Notes: a model not told the origin generated them from the letters alone. Numbered from the stretch's first letter, positions 36,983 through 45,955 are shown. The stretch: DNA of 64,000 bases from Erythrobacter sp. (GCA_009993635.1 JAACTC010000010.1:62001-126000); one strand, 5' to 3'. Translations and numbers: made by a program.

Positions 36983-37942
36983 TCAATCGGCGTCGCTGGT
37001 GGGCAGGCCGAGCACGCGGGTGTCGAACCACTCCTGCGCCAGCCGCGTATCATTGCCGCGGTACCAGCGCGGGGCGGGCAGCCCCTTTTGCCAGGCGACC
37101 ATTTCGGTCAAGGTGCCTTGCGCAACGGGCGTGTCGTAGGTCTTCGCCAGAGCGGCAACGGGATCGGCATAGGCCTCGTCCACGGAGACGATCGTCCATC
37201 CCCTGTCGCGCAGCGCCTGCACCAGATCGCCGATCCACAGCGCCGCAATGTCCGTCTCGTGCAGCAGCATGACGTGCGCTGGCGAGTGCCCCAGAGCCTC
37301 GCGAGCCAGCCCGTCGTAGAACTCCGCCGCCTCGACATGGGCCTGGACATAGAGATCGCGCAGCGCGTGGCGGTCGATCTCGTGCCCGTCGGCCACGGCC
37401 TTCTTCGCCGCCGCTTCATAGAACCAGTCGATCGCTTCGAGAGTAGCATAGCCGTTCGACAGGCCGCGTTGGTCCAGCCCGGCGCGCACAGCATCGCGCT
37501 TCGCCCTGTCGCCCTGTCCTTCGTCGAGATAGGGGTACCGGAACCAGGGGCGGTATCCGTCCCGGCCGCGCAGCCAGTCCTCGGCTGCGTCGATATCGGC
37601 AAGATAGGCGGTGGCTTCGACCCGGGACAGGCGGGGGTGCGTGGCCGAATGGTTGGCGATCACATGGCCTGCTGCGACATAGGCCGCGATCCGCCGCTCG
37701 TCGTCCGCATCGTCGATCTGGCCCGGATTGACGAAAAATGCCGCCTGATCGACGCCAGCTGCCGCAAGGTTCGCGATCAGCAGGCGGGTGCGTTCGTCTT
37801 CGGACAGGAAAGCGCCGCGCGCGCGGGGCGCATCGTCGAAGGTCAGTGCGATCCGCTTTTCCGCCAATGGCGGCGCGGGGGTGTCGCCCGGCTGCGCGCA
37901 CGCGGCGAGCAGGCCGAGGAAGACAGGAAGGAGCCAGCGCAT
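36983..37942 (-). CDS. Polysaccharide deacetylase family lipoprotein
   Basis: 319 residues with lipobox L-A-A-C (Cys15). The NodB-type deacetylase motifs are present: 'IALTFDDAPRARG' (about 31-43, Asp pair), 'IANHSATHPRLS' (two His for the metal) and 'WFRYPYLDEG' (Arg-x-Pro-Tyr). A long C-terminal part contains 'HVMLLHETDIAALWIGDLV'. It should remove acetyl or similar groups from an envelope or extracellular glycan in the periplasm. It lies between two of the paralogous lipoproteins on the same strand. The substrate is not known. Confidence 0.9.
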   Translation of the reverse strand: MRWLLPVFLGLLAACAQPGDTPAPPLAEKRIALTFDDAPRARGAFLSEDERTRLLIANLAAAGVDQAAFFVNPGQIDDADDERRIAAYVAAGHVIANHSATHPRLSRVEATAYLADIDAAEDWLRGRDGYRPWFRYPYLDEGQGDRAKRDAVRAGLDQRGLSNGYATLEAIDWFYEAAAKKAVADGHEIDRHALRDLYVQAHVEAAEFYDGLAREALGHSPAHVMLLHETDIAALWIGDLVQALRDRGWTIVSVDEAYADPVAALAKTYDTPVAQGTLTEMVAWQKGLPAPRWYRGNDTRLAQEWFDTRVLGLPTSDAD

Positions 37943-37952
37943 GGCCGCGGTT

Positions 37953-38504
37953 CTAGCGCGGACACCTGCGGTACATAGTCGTGGCGCGCTCACCCGTGTC
38001 GAAATTGCGGACGGTAAGAGCCTTTTCGACCGGATCGACGCGAAACTCCAGCTCGTCGCGGGTCGGCGTGTCCGCGTAGGTCGTGTCGAACACCGCGCGG
38101 ATAAGCCCCGGTTCGCGCTGGCTTACCGAAATCAACCGCCCGCCCTGTTCGAAATAGGAATAGCTGTCTTCGCGGATCGTCAGCACCTTTCCCATATTGT
38201 CGGGCAAGTAGCCGTCGCATTGTGCCCTGGTCACCGCCGCGCCGCCCGTGGCACGCCATGTGCCGCGAATGGCGGTGGGGAAGCTCTGGGCTAATGCGCT
38301 CGGCTCTTCGTCCTCGTCTGCGCCCATGGGCGGGCCGGCGCCATCGCCGATCCCGCCATCCGGTTCGACCGGCATCGGGGTCGACGTGGGCGCAGTGTCG
38401 GTCGCGGGATCGCCGCCGGTAGTCGTGCCTTCGCCGCCAGCATCGGGCGCGGAACAGGCAGTTACGGAGAGCGCGGCGACACTCAGGACGGCAAGGATTC
38501 TCAT
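37953..38504 (-). CDS. Lipoprotein of unknown function, paralogue 3
   Basis: 183 residues with lipobox V-T-A-C (Cys17). An acidic Thr/Pro/Gly-rich linker (about 20-70) is followed by 'FPTAIRGTWRATGG', 'AQCDGYLPDNMGKVLTIRED' and a C-terminal 'YRRCPR'. The segment 'LTIREDSYSYFEQGGRLISV' is clearly related to 'LTIRPGTISFYESQGEVTAV' of the lipoprotein at 35311. A second ATG at 38510 lies two codons upstream; AAGG nine bases before 38504 favours the shorter form. It ends 10 bases before the deacetylase gene. Function unknown. Confidence 0.8.
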   Translation of the reverse strand: MRILAVLSVAALSVTACSAPDAGGEGTTTGGDPATDTAPTSTPMPVEPDGGIGDGAGPPMGADEDEEPSALAQSFPTAIRGTWRATGGAAVTRAQCDGYLPDNMGKVLTIREDSYSYFEQGGRLISVSQREPGLIRAVFDTTYADTPTRDELEFRVDPVEKALTVRNFDTGERATTMYRRCPR

Positions 38505-38637
38505 CGGCATTAGCCTTTCGATTGTTCGCACCCTAGAACGGCCTGCCGCCCCGATCCGATCCGATCCTGTCGGTCGGACCGGATCATCTGGCAGGGGCGG
38601 GCTGCCAGCGCGGACGGCAAGGTTTTTCGTCTTTTCC

Positions 38638-40143
38638 TCAACCCATTGTCGGGATGATGAAGGCGTCCTTGTTGTCCGCATCCGCCGTGCCGTCAGGCCA
38701 ACGCTGGGTGACCTTCTTGGACTTGGTCCAGAAACGCAGGCCTTCCTGCCCGTACTGGTCGATGTCGCCGAAGCCCGAACGCTTCCACCCGCCGAAGCTG
38801 TGGTAGCTGACGGGCACGGGGATCGGCACGTTGATCCCGACCATGCCGACATTCACCCGGTGCGCGAATTCGCGCGCGGCGTGGCCGTTGCGGGTGAAGA
38901 TGGCGACGCCGTTGCCATACTGGTGCTCGCTCGGCAGGCGGACGGCCTCTTCGAAATCCTTGGCGCGCACGATCTGCAGCACAGGGCCGAAGATCTCTTC
39001 CTTGTAGCTTTCCATGTCGGTGGTGACATTGTCGAGCAGGGTGGGGCCGACGAAGAAGCCTTTCTCGTGCCCTTGTAGCGAGAACCCGCGCCCGTCGATC
39101 ACGACCTCGGCACCTTCCTTCTCAGCAGTGTCGATCCATTCTTCGATCCGCGCCTTGTGCTCAGGGGTCACGACGGGGCCATAATGCGCTTCGGGATCGT
39201 TGGAGACGCCGACGCGCAGGGCATTGATCGCGGGGATCAGCTTTTCGCGCAGGCGGTTCGCCGTATCCTCGCCCACCGGCACCACCACGGGCAGCGCCAT
39301 GCAACGCTCGCCCGCCGATCCGAAGGCCGCACCCGCGAGATCGTTCACCACTTGGTCGAGATCGGCGTCGGGCATCACGATGCCGTGGTTTTTCGCGCCG
39401 CCGAAGGCCTGCACGCGTTTCCCGTTGGCGGTGCCGCGCGAGTAGATGTACTGCGCGATGTCGGACGACCCGACGAAGCTGATCGCGGCGATGTCGGCAT
39501 GGTCGATGATCGCGTCGACCATCTCCTTGTCGCCGTTGACCACCTGAAGCAGCCCCTCGGGCGCGCCCGCTTCGACGAACAGTTCGGCGAGGCGGATCGG
39601 CACGCTGGGATCGCGCTCCGAGGGCTTGAGGATGAAGGCGTTGCCCGCCGCGATCGCCATGCCGAACATCCACATCGGGATCATCGCGGGGAAATTGAAC
39701 GGGGTGATGCCCGCCCCGATGCCGAGCGGCTGGCGCATCGAATAGACATCGATGCCCGGGCCCGCCCCTTGCGTGTATTCACCTATCAGCGCCTGCGGAA
39801 TCCCGCAGGCATATTCGATCACTTCGAGCCCGCGCTGCACATCGCCATGCGCATCGTCGACGACCTTGCCGTGTTCGCTGGAGAGCAGCTCTGCCAGTTC
39901 CTGCTTGTTCGCTTCGACCAGTTCCTTGAACCGGAACATCACGCGCGCCCGGCGCTGCGGGTTGGTCGCGGCCCATTCCGGCTGGACTTCCTTCGCCTTG
40001 GCGACAGCGCGTTCGAGCAGCGCGCCATCGCCCAGCGCGACCTCTGCCTGCACCTCTCCGGTAGAGGGGTTCCACACCTTGTGCGTACGGGTGGCTTCGC
40101 CGGCGGCAACGCCGGTGGCGAGGTGGTGGTCGATCTGGCGCAT
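38638..40143 (-). CDS. mmsA: Methylmalonate-semialdehyde dehydrogenase (CoA-acylating)
   Basis: A 501-residue NAD- and CoA-dependent aldehyde dehydrogenase converting methylmalonate semialdehyde to propionyl-CoA, the step after MmsB in valine breakdown. 'GITPFNFPAMIPMWMFGMAI' (about 139-158), 'FVGSSDIAQYIYSRG' and 'AFGGAKNHGIVMPDADLDQV' are family-specific. The catalytic residue is Cys281 in 'GSAGERCMALPV'. It lies upstream of the other valine genes on the same strand but is separated from them by the lipoprotein/deacetylase group. Confidence 0.97.
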   Translation of the reverse strand: MRQIDHHLATGVAAGEATRTHKVWNPSTGEVQAEVALGDGALLERAVAKAKEVQPEWAATNPQRRARVMFRFKELVEANKQELAELLSSEHGKVVDDAHGDVQRGLEVIEYACGIPQALIGEYTQGAGPGIDVYSMRQPLGIGAGITPFNFPAMIPMWMFGMAIAAGNAFILKPSERDPSVPIRLAELFVEAGAPEGLLQVVNGDKEMVDAIIDHADIAAISFVGSSDIAQYIYSRGTANGKRVQAFGGAKNHGIVMPDADLDQVVNDLAGAAFGSAGERCMALPVVVPVGEDTANRLREKLIPAINALRVGVSNDPEAHYGPVVTPEHKARIEEWIDTAEKEGAEVVIDGRGFSLQGHEKGFFVGPTLLDNVTTDMESYKEEIFGPVLQIVRAKDFEEAVRLPSEHQYGNGVAIFTRNGHAAREFAHRVNVGMVGINVPIPVPVSYHSFGGWKRSGFGDIDQYGQEGLRFWTKSKKVTQRWPDGTADADNKDAFIIPTMG

Positions 40144-40243
40144 GTGGGGGTCTCTCCGCTTGATTTTTGTGCCCGCGCGCTAGCGCCTGTGGGCTTGTCA
40201 GATCAAGGGACGGAACGCGTTAGCGTTCCCGAAACCCGGCTGG

Positions 40244-41470
40244 CTAGCCTCCGCTTACCGCGCGCATCATCTCTGCACACAGGATCGCGCCATAGGTGCC
40301 CAGTGCGTAGCCGAGCACCGCCAGCAGCACTCCCACCGGCGCCAGCGCGGGGTGAAACGCGCCTGCGACCACCGGCGCGCTGGCCGCTCCGCCGACATTG
40401 GCCTTGCTCCCGACTGCCACGAAGAAGAATGGCGCACGGATGATCCGCGCCACCACCAGCAGCAGGACGGAGTGGATCGTCATCCAGATCAGGCCCACCG
40501 CCATGAACAACGGCGCATCGCCCAGCTGGAATATATCCATCTTGGTGCCGATCACCGCCACCAGCAGGAAGATGAAGACGGTGCCGATCTTGGATGCGCC
40601 GATCCCTTCAAGCTCGCGCGCGGGGGTGAAGGAGAACAGCAGGCCTATGGTGGTCGCGTTGACGACGATCCAGAAGAACTCGCTCGCCAGAACCGCGTCA
40701 GGCCCCATCATGTTGATGAACCAGTAGGACAGCCAGCCTGCGCTCCAGTGCGAGAACGCGACCGTGCCGAAGGTGAAGCCGACCAGCACGATCAGCTCGT
40801 TGGCGGTGGGCACGCGCGCGACCCGTTCGCTGAAACTGGCCATGGAATCGCGCAGCCGGTCGACCGCGGAACTGTCCGCCCCCAGCCACCGGTCGACGCG
40901 TTCGTGCATCCCCGCGCCATAGAGCAGGAAGGCCATCCAGATGTTCGCGACTACGATGTCGACCGCGACCATCGCCCCATAGTTTTCGATGTTATAGCCA
41001 TAGACTTCCAGCATCGCGGTCTGGTTCGCGCCGCCGCCGATCCAGCTTCCGGCAAGCGTCGCGAAACCGCGCCACGCGGCATCCGCCCCCTGGCCCGCGA
41101 TGATCGACGGGTCGAACTGCGCCACGATCCACAGGGCGATCGGCCCGCCGATGATGATGCCCAGCGTTGCGGTGAAGAACATGATCAGCGCCTTGGGACC
41201 AAGGCCGATGATACCCTTCAGATCGATGCTGAGCGTCAGCAGCACCAGCGCCGCGGGGAGGAAATAGTCCTTGGCAATGGTCCACAGGTTGGAATTGCTC
41301 GCATCGATTACGCCAAAACTGACCAGCAGCGATGGGATCAGGTACGCGAGCAGGATGATGGGCACGAAGGTGAACACCTTGTCCCACACGCCGCCACGCT
41401 GGCGCAGGTAAAACAGGATGCCCAGAATTGCGGCGAGGATGCCGAAAATGATGGTGTCGCTCAAGAACAT
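40244..41470 (-). CDS. DUF819 family integral membrane protein
   Basis: A 408-residue inner-membrane protein with about ten or eleven hydrophobic helices. It contains 'SIDLKGIIGLGPKALIMFF', 'GSWIGGGANQTAMLEVYG' and, near the end, 'VGSKANVGGAASAPVVAGAF', the conserved Gly-rich segments of the DUF819 (YjcL-like) family. The transport function is predicted but undefined. The start is at 41470 (MFLSDTIIFG); a longer frame to 41620 overlaps the tRNA gene and is rejected. It has no clear operon partner. Confidence 0.85.
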   Translation of the reverse strand: MFLSDTIIFGILAAILGILFYLRQRGGVWDKVFTFVPIILLAYLIPSLLVSFGVIDASNSNLWTIAKDYFLPAALVLLTLSIDLKGIIGLGPKALIMFFTATLGIIIGGPIALWIVAQFDPSIIAGQGADAAWRGFATLAGSWIGGGANQTAMLEVYGYNIENYGAMVAVDIVVANIWMAFLLYGAGMHERVDRWLGADSSAVDRLRDSMASFSERVARVPTANELIVLVGFTFGTVAFSHWSAGWLSYWFINMMGPDAVLASEFFWIVVNATTIGLLFSFTPARELEGIGASKIGTVFIFLLVAVIGTKMDIFQLGDAPLFMAVGLIWMTIHSVLLLVVARIIRAPFFFVAVGSKANVGGAASAPVVAGAFHPALAPVGVLLAVLGYALGTYGAILCAEMMRAVSGG

Positions 41471-41583
41471 TGTGGTCGGCTTCCTCCGCCCGGGTTTGCT
41501 TGTCGGGCCAGCTTTGCACGCCGGCAACGTGAAAGCGATCTTGACCGTCAACGCTGCAAGGTGCAATCGCCGCCGGCCTCTTC

Positions 41584-41657
41584 GCGGGTGTAGCTCAATG
41601 GTAGAGCAGCAGCTTCCCAAGCTGACGACGAGGGTTCGATTCCCTTCACCCGCTCCA
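41584..41657 (+). tRNA. tRNA-Gly (anticodon CCC)
   Basis: 74 bases including an encoded CCA end. Acceptor GCGGGTG pairs with CACCCGC. The D arm is GCTC/GAGC around AATGGTA. The anticodon loop TTCCCAA gives CCC, reading GGG. The T loop is TTCGATT. The first anticodon-stem pair is a G-A mismatch. It stands alone between the DUF819 gene and a diguanylate cyclase gene. Confidence 0.97.
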
Positions 41658-42067
41658 CAATCCTGAACCAGCCGCAGAAAATCGCCATTCCGGAAGGGTT
41701 ATTGCTGGCGTGGCCGAGGGGCGGCTATCGGGGGCGGGGGGCACCGCCCTGGGCAAAACCGCGTATGGTGGGAACCCCATACCGCCAACGGCAGAACGAA
41801 GCGGGCGTTTGCTGACCATTCCGCAGGGAGCGATCCGCAGTTCGACCCGCTGGGCGGGCGCCTGCTTCCCGGCTGGGCAGGGGTGAGGCGGCTTTCCCGT
41901 TGCCGGTTCGCCATTACTTGCCCGCGCGACATATCCCCCCCTTTCGTCGCCTTCGCGGTTGGTCCCGCCACGCCATTGGGTAAAAATTCACCCATGGGTC
42001 GTATAGCAGGCGCGTGCATTCGAGACGGCAGCTGTGCCGGAGAGCAGCGCAAGCGAGTGATGGGCGA
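41658..42067. other. Intergenic region after tRNA-Gly
   Basis: About 410 bases with no credible gene. It holds one inverted repeat, GTATGG/CCATAC near 41773-41791, and TGGGTAAAAATTCACCCA near 41978-41995, just upstream of the cyclase gene, either of which might be a regulatory site. Long antisense frames across it are composition artefacts. Confidence 0.5.
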
Positions 42068-43060
42068 ATGAGCAACGACAATATTGGGCGCGATGTGCTG
42101 GCATTCCTGACCGGGAATCTGCTCGATCCGACGCCGCTTAACTATCGCTTCGGCTACCTGTACCTGACCCGGTCGAGCAAGGTGATCTGCCACGAAACGG
42201 ACACCTACATCGAAAACGGCATGCGCATGAAGCAGGAAACCATCGTCGAAATCATGGGCAAGCACGCCTCTGCCTCCGACGATCCGGAAGAACGCATCGC
42301 CGCGCGCGACGAGGCGGTGGAGATGTTCCTCAATGCAGCGGGCGAGCTCGCGCGCGAAACGAAGCGGCAGGCCGACGGGGTCGGACGCGATATCGCCGAG
42401 GAAAGCCAGGTCATCCAGGAAGGGGCCGAGGGCGAGGATCTGAAGGGGGCCATCCGCCGGATCGTCGACCGCGCGGCCCAGGCGGAACGCGAACTCTCGA
42501 CCGCGTCCAGCCAGATCGACCGGCTGCAGCGCGATCTCGAGGAAGCCCGCAACAAGGCGCTGGTGGACGAGCTGACCGGTATTCCCAACCGCCGCGCCAC
42601 AAGGGCCACGATACAGGATCTGGAGATCCGCAAGGTGCGCTATTGCACCGCGATCATCGACATTGATCATTTCAAGGCGATCAACGACACCTATGGCCAC
42701 CCCGTGGGCGACCGCGCGCTGCGGCTGGTCGCCGAGTCGCTGAGGGAGGCACTGGCGCCGTGGCCGGTCGGCCGGTGGGGCGGCGAGGAATTTCTCGTCG
42801 TCGCCGAAACGCCCGATGCCCAGCGCGTCAGCGAGAAGGTGCAGATCGCCAAGGATGCCCTGGCGGACCGCAATCTGAAGCTGCGCGAAACCGACGAGCC
42901 GATGGGCGCGATCACCTTTTCCGCAGGCGTTGCCGCCAATTACGAGACCAGCGAAGAAACGCTCCGCCGGGCCGACAACGCTCTTTACGAGGCGAAGAAA
43001 ACCGGCCGCAACAAGGTGCTCATCGCGCCCGACACCGGCCGGGTGGCCGACGCGGCCTGA
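42068..43060 (+). CDS. Diguanylate cyclase (GGDEF domain), soluble
   Basis: 330 residues, no transmembrane helix. The N-terminal ~170 residues are helical with a coiled-coil stretch ('ERELSTASSQIDRLQRDLEE') before a GGDEF domain that starts with 'DELTGIPNRRATRATI'. The active site is GGEEF (238-242) preceded by 'IIDIDHFKAINDTYGHPVGD', so catalysis is expected. The RxxD inhibitory site is absent ('LAPWPVGRW' stands there), so product inhibition by that route is unlikely. The start at 42068 is chosen over an in-frame codon at 42014 because the family begins near 'VLAFLTGNLLDPTPLNY'. Confidence 0.9.
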   Translation: MSNDNIGRDVLAFLTGNLLDPTPLNYRFGYLYLTRSSKVICHETDTYIENGMRMKQETIVEIMGKHASASDDPEERIAARDEAVEMFLNAAGELARETKRQADGVGRDIAEESQVIQEGAEGEDLKGAIRRIVDRAAQAERELSTASSQIDRLQRDLEEARNKALVDELTGIPNRRATRATIQDLEIRKVRYCTAIIDIDHFKAINDTYGHPVGDRALRLVAESLREALAPWPVGRWGGEEFLVVAETPDAQRVSEKVQIAKDALADRNLKLRETDEPMGAITFSAGVAANYETSEETLRRADNALYEAKKTGRNKVLIAPDTGRVADAA

Positions 43061-43075
43061 AGCCGACGCGCGGAC

Positions 43076-43627
43076 GTGTCGTCTTTCCTGTTCGGATTTG
43101 CCGCGGCGCTGTTGCTCAGCATCGGTGCGCGTGACCAGCTGCTGGTTGCCCGGCTCGCCCATGTGCTGGGCGCTACCATCCTGCTGGCGGCGCTTCTCTC
43201 GGCGATCTTCACCGCCGGGTTGATGGCGCTGGCGGGCGATGCGATTGCCAGCATGCTTCCACCGGCGGCACGCCAGATGCTGGTGGCGATTGCGCTGCTG
43301 GTCGCCGCGTTCGAGCTGCTTTGGCCCAATCGCGAAAAGCGCCCCGCCGAACCCACCCGGTCGCCCTTCGCCGCCTTCGTCGTACTGCTTGCGCGGCAAT
43401 GGGGCGATGCGGCGCGTTTCCTGCTGTTTGCGCTGGCCGCTGCCACTGCGCTTCCCGCCTATGTCGCTGCGGGCGGTGCGGCAGGGGCCGGCGTGGCGCT
43501 GACAGGCGGCTGGGCGCTGGGCGACGATCTGGAGCGATTGCCGCTACGCGCTTACCGGCTGGCGATGGGGGGCATCGTGCTGCTGACCGGCATCATTCTG
43601 GGGCTGGGTGCGCGCGGGATCGTCTGA
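43076..43627 (+). CDS. Degenerate GDT1/TMEM165 (UPF0016)-like membrane protein
   Basis: 183 residues with about six hydrophobic helices arranged as two similar halves, as in UPF0016 cation transporters. The signature E-x-G-D-(K/R)-(T/S) of each half is altered: 'LLSIGARDQLL' in the first and 'LARQWGDAARFLLF' in the second. Ion transport may therefore be lost or changed. Translation would begin at GTG 43076, 16 bases after the upstream cyclase stop, without a good ribosome site, so coupling to that gene is possible. The family assignment rests on pattern and length only. Confidence 0.6.
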   Translation: MSSFLFGFAAALLLSIGARDQLLVARLAHVLGATILLAALLSAIFTAGLMALAGDAIASMLPPAARQMLVAIALLVAAFELLWPNREKRPAEPTRSPFAAFVVLLARQWGDAARFLLFALAAATALPAYVAAGGAAGAGVALTGGWALGDDLERLPLRAYRLAMGGIVLLTGIILGLGARGIV

Positions 43628-43681
43628 CGCCAGCTGAAAAGATGCCTCGCGCGATCAATCACAGTGATCGATGGTTTGGAG

Positions 43682-43706
43682 GGAAACACGCGCAGTGTGC
43701 GGCGTT
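43682..43706 (+). promoter_or_regulatory. Possible EcfG-type general-stress promoter before dps
   Basis: GGAAAC (43682-43687) and CGTT (43703-43706) resemble the GGAAC/CGTT elements of alphaproteobacterial EcfG promoters but with an extra A and a short 15-base spacer. They lie 51 bases upstream of dps, a frequent general-stress-response gene. The match is weak. Confidence 0.3.
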
Positions 43707-43756
43707 GAACGGGTACCCTTTCAGCAATTACAAACCCCAGAATCAGGAGACCAAAC

Positions 43757-44218
43757 ATGGCCCAAGCCGGAGATAATTCGAAAACCGCGCTGGTACAGGA
43801 ACTTAACGGCCTGCTTGCCGATCACCTCGCGCTGTATTTCAAGACCAAGAACTTCCACTGGCACGTCACAGGCCCGCGCTTCCGCGATCTTCACCTGCTG
43901 TTCGACGAGCAGGCCATCGAACTGCGCGACCAGATCGACGCCATTGGTGAGCGCGTGCGCAAGCTGGGCGAGGTTACGCTGACCTCCATCGGCTCGGTTG
44001 CGCGTGCCACGCAGGTAAAGGATCAGGATTCCACCGATCTGGATGGCGATGCGATGGTGAAGGAACTGCACGCCGACAATGTCGCGATGGTGAAGCGCCT
44101 CAAGGGCATGAAGCCGCTCGCCGAAGAAGCGGGCGACAACGCGACCGACGGGCTGCTGGACGACTGGACCGACATGGCCGAGGAGCGCGCCTGGTTCCTC
44201 AAGTCCACTCTGGGCTAA
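43757..44218 (+). CDS. dps: Dps-family DNA-binding ferritin-like protein
   Basis: A 153-residue stress protein of the Dps type: a four-helix bundle that forms dodecamers, oxidises and stores iron, and often coats DNA. The ferroxidase site is seen in 'KNFHWHVTGPRFRDLHLLFDEQ' (first part about 33-46) with 'LRDQIDAIGERVRKLG'. The helix 'WTDMAEERAWFLKSTLG' closes the protein. A good ribosome site, AGGAG, lies seven bases upstream. A hairpin follows the gene. Confidence 0.95.
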   Translation: MAQAGDNSKTALVQELNGLLADHLALYFKTKNFHWHVTGPRFRDLHLLFDEQAIELRDQIDAIGERVRKLGEVTLTSIGSVARATQVKDQDSTDLDGDAMVKELHADNVAMVKRLKGMKPLAEEAGDNATDGLLDDWTDMAEERAWFLKSTLG

Positions 44219-44240
44219 CTATCCGCGACAGCGATTTCCG

Positions 44241-44274
44241 AGGGGCCGATCCGCATCTTGCCGGGTCGGCCCCT
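44241..44274 (+). terminator. Hairpin after dps, possible terminator
   Basis: AGGGGCCGA (44241-44249) and TCGGCCCCT (44266-44274) form a 9-bp stem 22 bases after the dps stop. Only two T follow, so it lacks a proper U run and may act as an mRNA end protector instead. Confidence 0.45.
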
Positions 44275-44293
44275 TGCGGTATGCGTGCACGTG

Positions 44294-44764
44294 ATGAGGC
44301 ACCTGCTCCCCAAGCCTGTCGAGCGCGTGGCGCTCAAAGTCGCCTACCGGCTGCGCAAGCACTGGCGGCAGATCGCCCGGCCGCAACTCCACGCGATCAC
44401 CGTGATCATCCGCGATCCGGCGGGGCGCGTGCTGTTCATCCGCCATTCCTACGGCCCAGCCAACTGGACGCTGCCCAGTGGCGGTATCGCGCGCAAGGAA
44501 GCGCCCGAGGATGCCGCGCGGCGCGAAATGCACGAAGAACTGGGCGTATCGCTGGGCGAAATGACGGCCGTCGATACTTTTGAAGAGACGGTCTCCGGCG
44601 CGCCGCAAACCGCGCATGTCTTCACCGCAGCGATCGAGGATGAGCCGCAGCCCGATGGCAGGGAAGTGATCGCGGCGCAGTTCTTTGCGCTCGACCAGCT
44701 GCCCGATCCGCTCAGCGTCCTGACCCGGCGCAGGCTGGACGCATACCTGCGCATGGCGGGCTAG
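44294..44764 (+). CDS. Nudix hydrolase
   Basis: 156 residues. The Nudix box G-x5-E-x7-R-E-x-x-E-E-x-G is complete in 'GIARKEAPEDAARREMHEEL' plus 'GV' (about 76-97). The N-terminal ~35 residues are basic and hydrophobic ('VERVALKVAYRLRKHWRQI'), suggesting an amphipathic helix. The substrate (a nucleoside diphosphate derivative) cannot be read from sequence. The gene converges on dinB, and their stop codons overlap (44761-44764). Confidence 0.9.
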   Translation: MRHLLPKPVERVALKVAYRLRKHWRQIARPQLHAITVIIRDPAGRVLFIRHSYGPANWTLPSGGIARKEAPEDAARREMHEELGVSLGEMTAVDTFEETVSGAPQTAHVFTAAIEDEPQPDGREVIAAQFFALDQLPDPLSVLTRRRLDAYLRMAG

Positions 44765-45888
44765 AACAGCGCGAGCTGGCCGTTCTGGCCGTCATCGGGT
44801 TCGTCCGCTGTGCCCTCGCGCTCAAGATTCGACAGCGTCAGCCCCATCAACCGGATAGGGCGCGGCAGCGGCAGCTGATCCTGCAGGATTTCGCGCGCCA
44901 CCGCGGCGAATTCGGCCTTGTCCGCGACATTGCGCGGCAGCGAGCGGGCGCGCGTCGCGATGCGGAAATCGTTGTATTTCAGCTTGAGCGTGACCGTGCG
45001 CCCCCGTGCCCGGGCACGCTCGATCCGTTCCCACACGATGTCGACGATCTCGGCCAGCGTGGTCAGCAGCTCTTCCGCCTCGTGCCGGTCGACCGAAAAG
45101 GTCCGCTCCCCGCCAACCGACTTGCGGATGCGGTTGGTGCGCACGGGGCGGTGGTCGATCCCGCGTGCAGCGCGGTAGAGATAGTCGCCAAAGCTGCCGA
45201 AATGCTGCGCCAGCCACGCGCGATCCTTTGCGGCGAGATCGGCCCCGGTGGCAATGCCGAGGCGCGCCATCTTCTCCTCCCCACGCGGGCCGACCCCGTG
45301 AAAGCGCCGGATCGGCAGCGTCTGGACGAAGGCCGCGCCCTCGCCCGGGCGGATCACGCACATCCCGTCGGGCTTGTTCTGATCGCTCGCCAGCTTGGCG
45401 AGGAACTTGTTGTAGCTCACCCCCGCGCTGGCGGTCAGCTGCGTCTTGGCGCGGATTTCCTGCCGGATCATCAGCGCGACCTTGGTGGCGGACGGAATGC
45501 CCAGCCTGTTCTGCGTAACGTCCAGATAGGCCTCGTCCAGGCTCAGCGGTTCGACCAGATCGGTGTGGTGGCCGAAGATCGCGCGGATCTGATCGGACGC
45601 CTCGCGATAGGCATCGAACCGGCTCTTCACGAAGATGAGGTCGGGGCACAGGCGTTTCGCCGTGACCGAGGGCATGGCTGACTTTACCCCGAACTTGCGC
45701 GCTTCGTAGCTGGCTGCGGCGACCACGCCGCGCCCGCTCGACCCGCCGACCGCAACCGGCTTGCCGCGCAGATCGGGATTGTCGCGCTGCTCCACGCTGG
45801 CGAAGAACGCGTCCATATCGACATGGATGATCTTGCGCTGGGGCGGCGCAGCTGCCGTGTCGTCATCCGCTTGCTGGTGGTCAGTCAT
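44761..45888 (-). CDS. dinB: DNA polymerase IV (Y family)
   Basis: A 375-residue translesion polymerase. Catalytic acidic residues are Asp24 in 'IIHVDMDAFFASVEQRDNP' and the Asp-Glu of 'EPLSLDEAYLDVT' (about 110-122). 'GVSYNKFLAKLASDQNKPDG' and the helix-hairpin-helix 'RFHGVGPRGEEKMARLGI' follow. The C terminus 'DGQNGQLALF' ends in a beta-clamp-binding motif (Q-L-x-L-F). The start at 45888 is preferred, as the frame up to 45939 adds an unlikely hydrophobic stretch. No LexA box was recognised upstream. Confidence 0.95.
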   Translation of the reverse strand: MTDHQQADDDTAAAPPQRKIIHVDMDAFFASVEQRDNPDLRGKPVAVGGSSGRGVVAAASYEARKFGVKSAMPSVTAKRLCPDLIFVKSRFDAYREASDQIRAIFGHHTDLVEPLSLDEAYLDVTQNRLGIPSATKVALMIRQEIRAKTQLTASAGVSYNKFLAKLASDQNKPDGMCVIRPGEGAAFVQTLPIRRFHGVGPRGEEKMARLGIATGADLAAKDRAWLAQHFGSFGDYLYRAARGIDHRPVRTNRIRKSVGGERTFSVDRHEAEELLTTLAEIVDIVWERIERARARGRTVTLKLKYNDFRIATRARSLPRNVADKAEFAAVAREILQDQLPLPRPIRLMGLTLSNLEREGTADEPDDGQNGQLALF

Positions 45889-45955
45889 CGCTGGCACTGC
45901 GATAGCATATCGGTTGCCAATCGGAACCGACGACGCCATCTGCTGTTTTGTGCAG

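Noticed and set aside
41699..43399. 566-residue minus-strand frame after the tRNA
   Set aside because: Antisense to the diguanylate cyclase and membrane-protein genes; low-complexity Arg/Gly/His composition.
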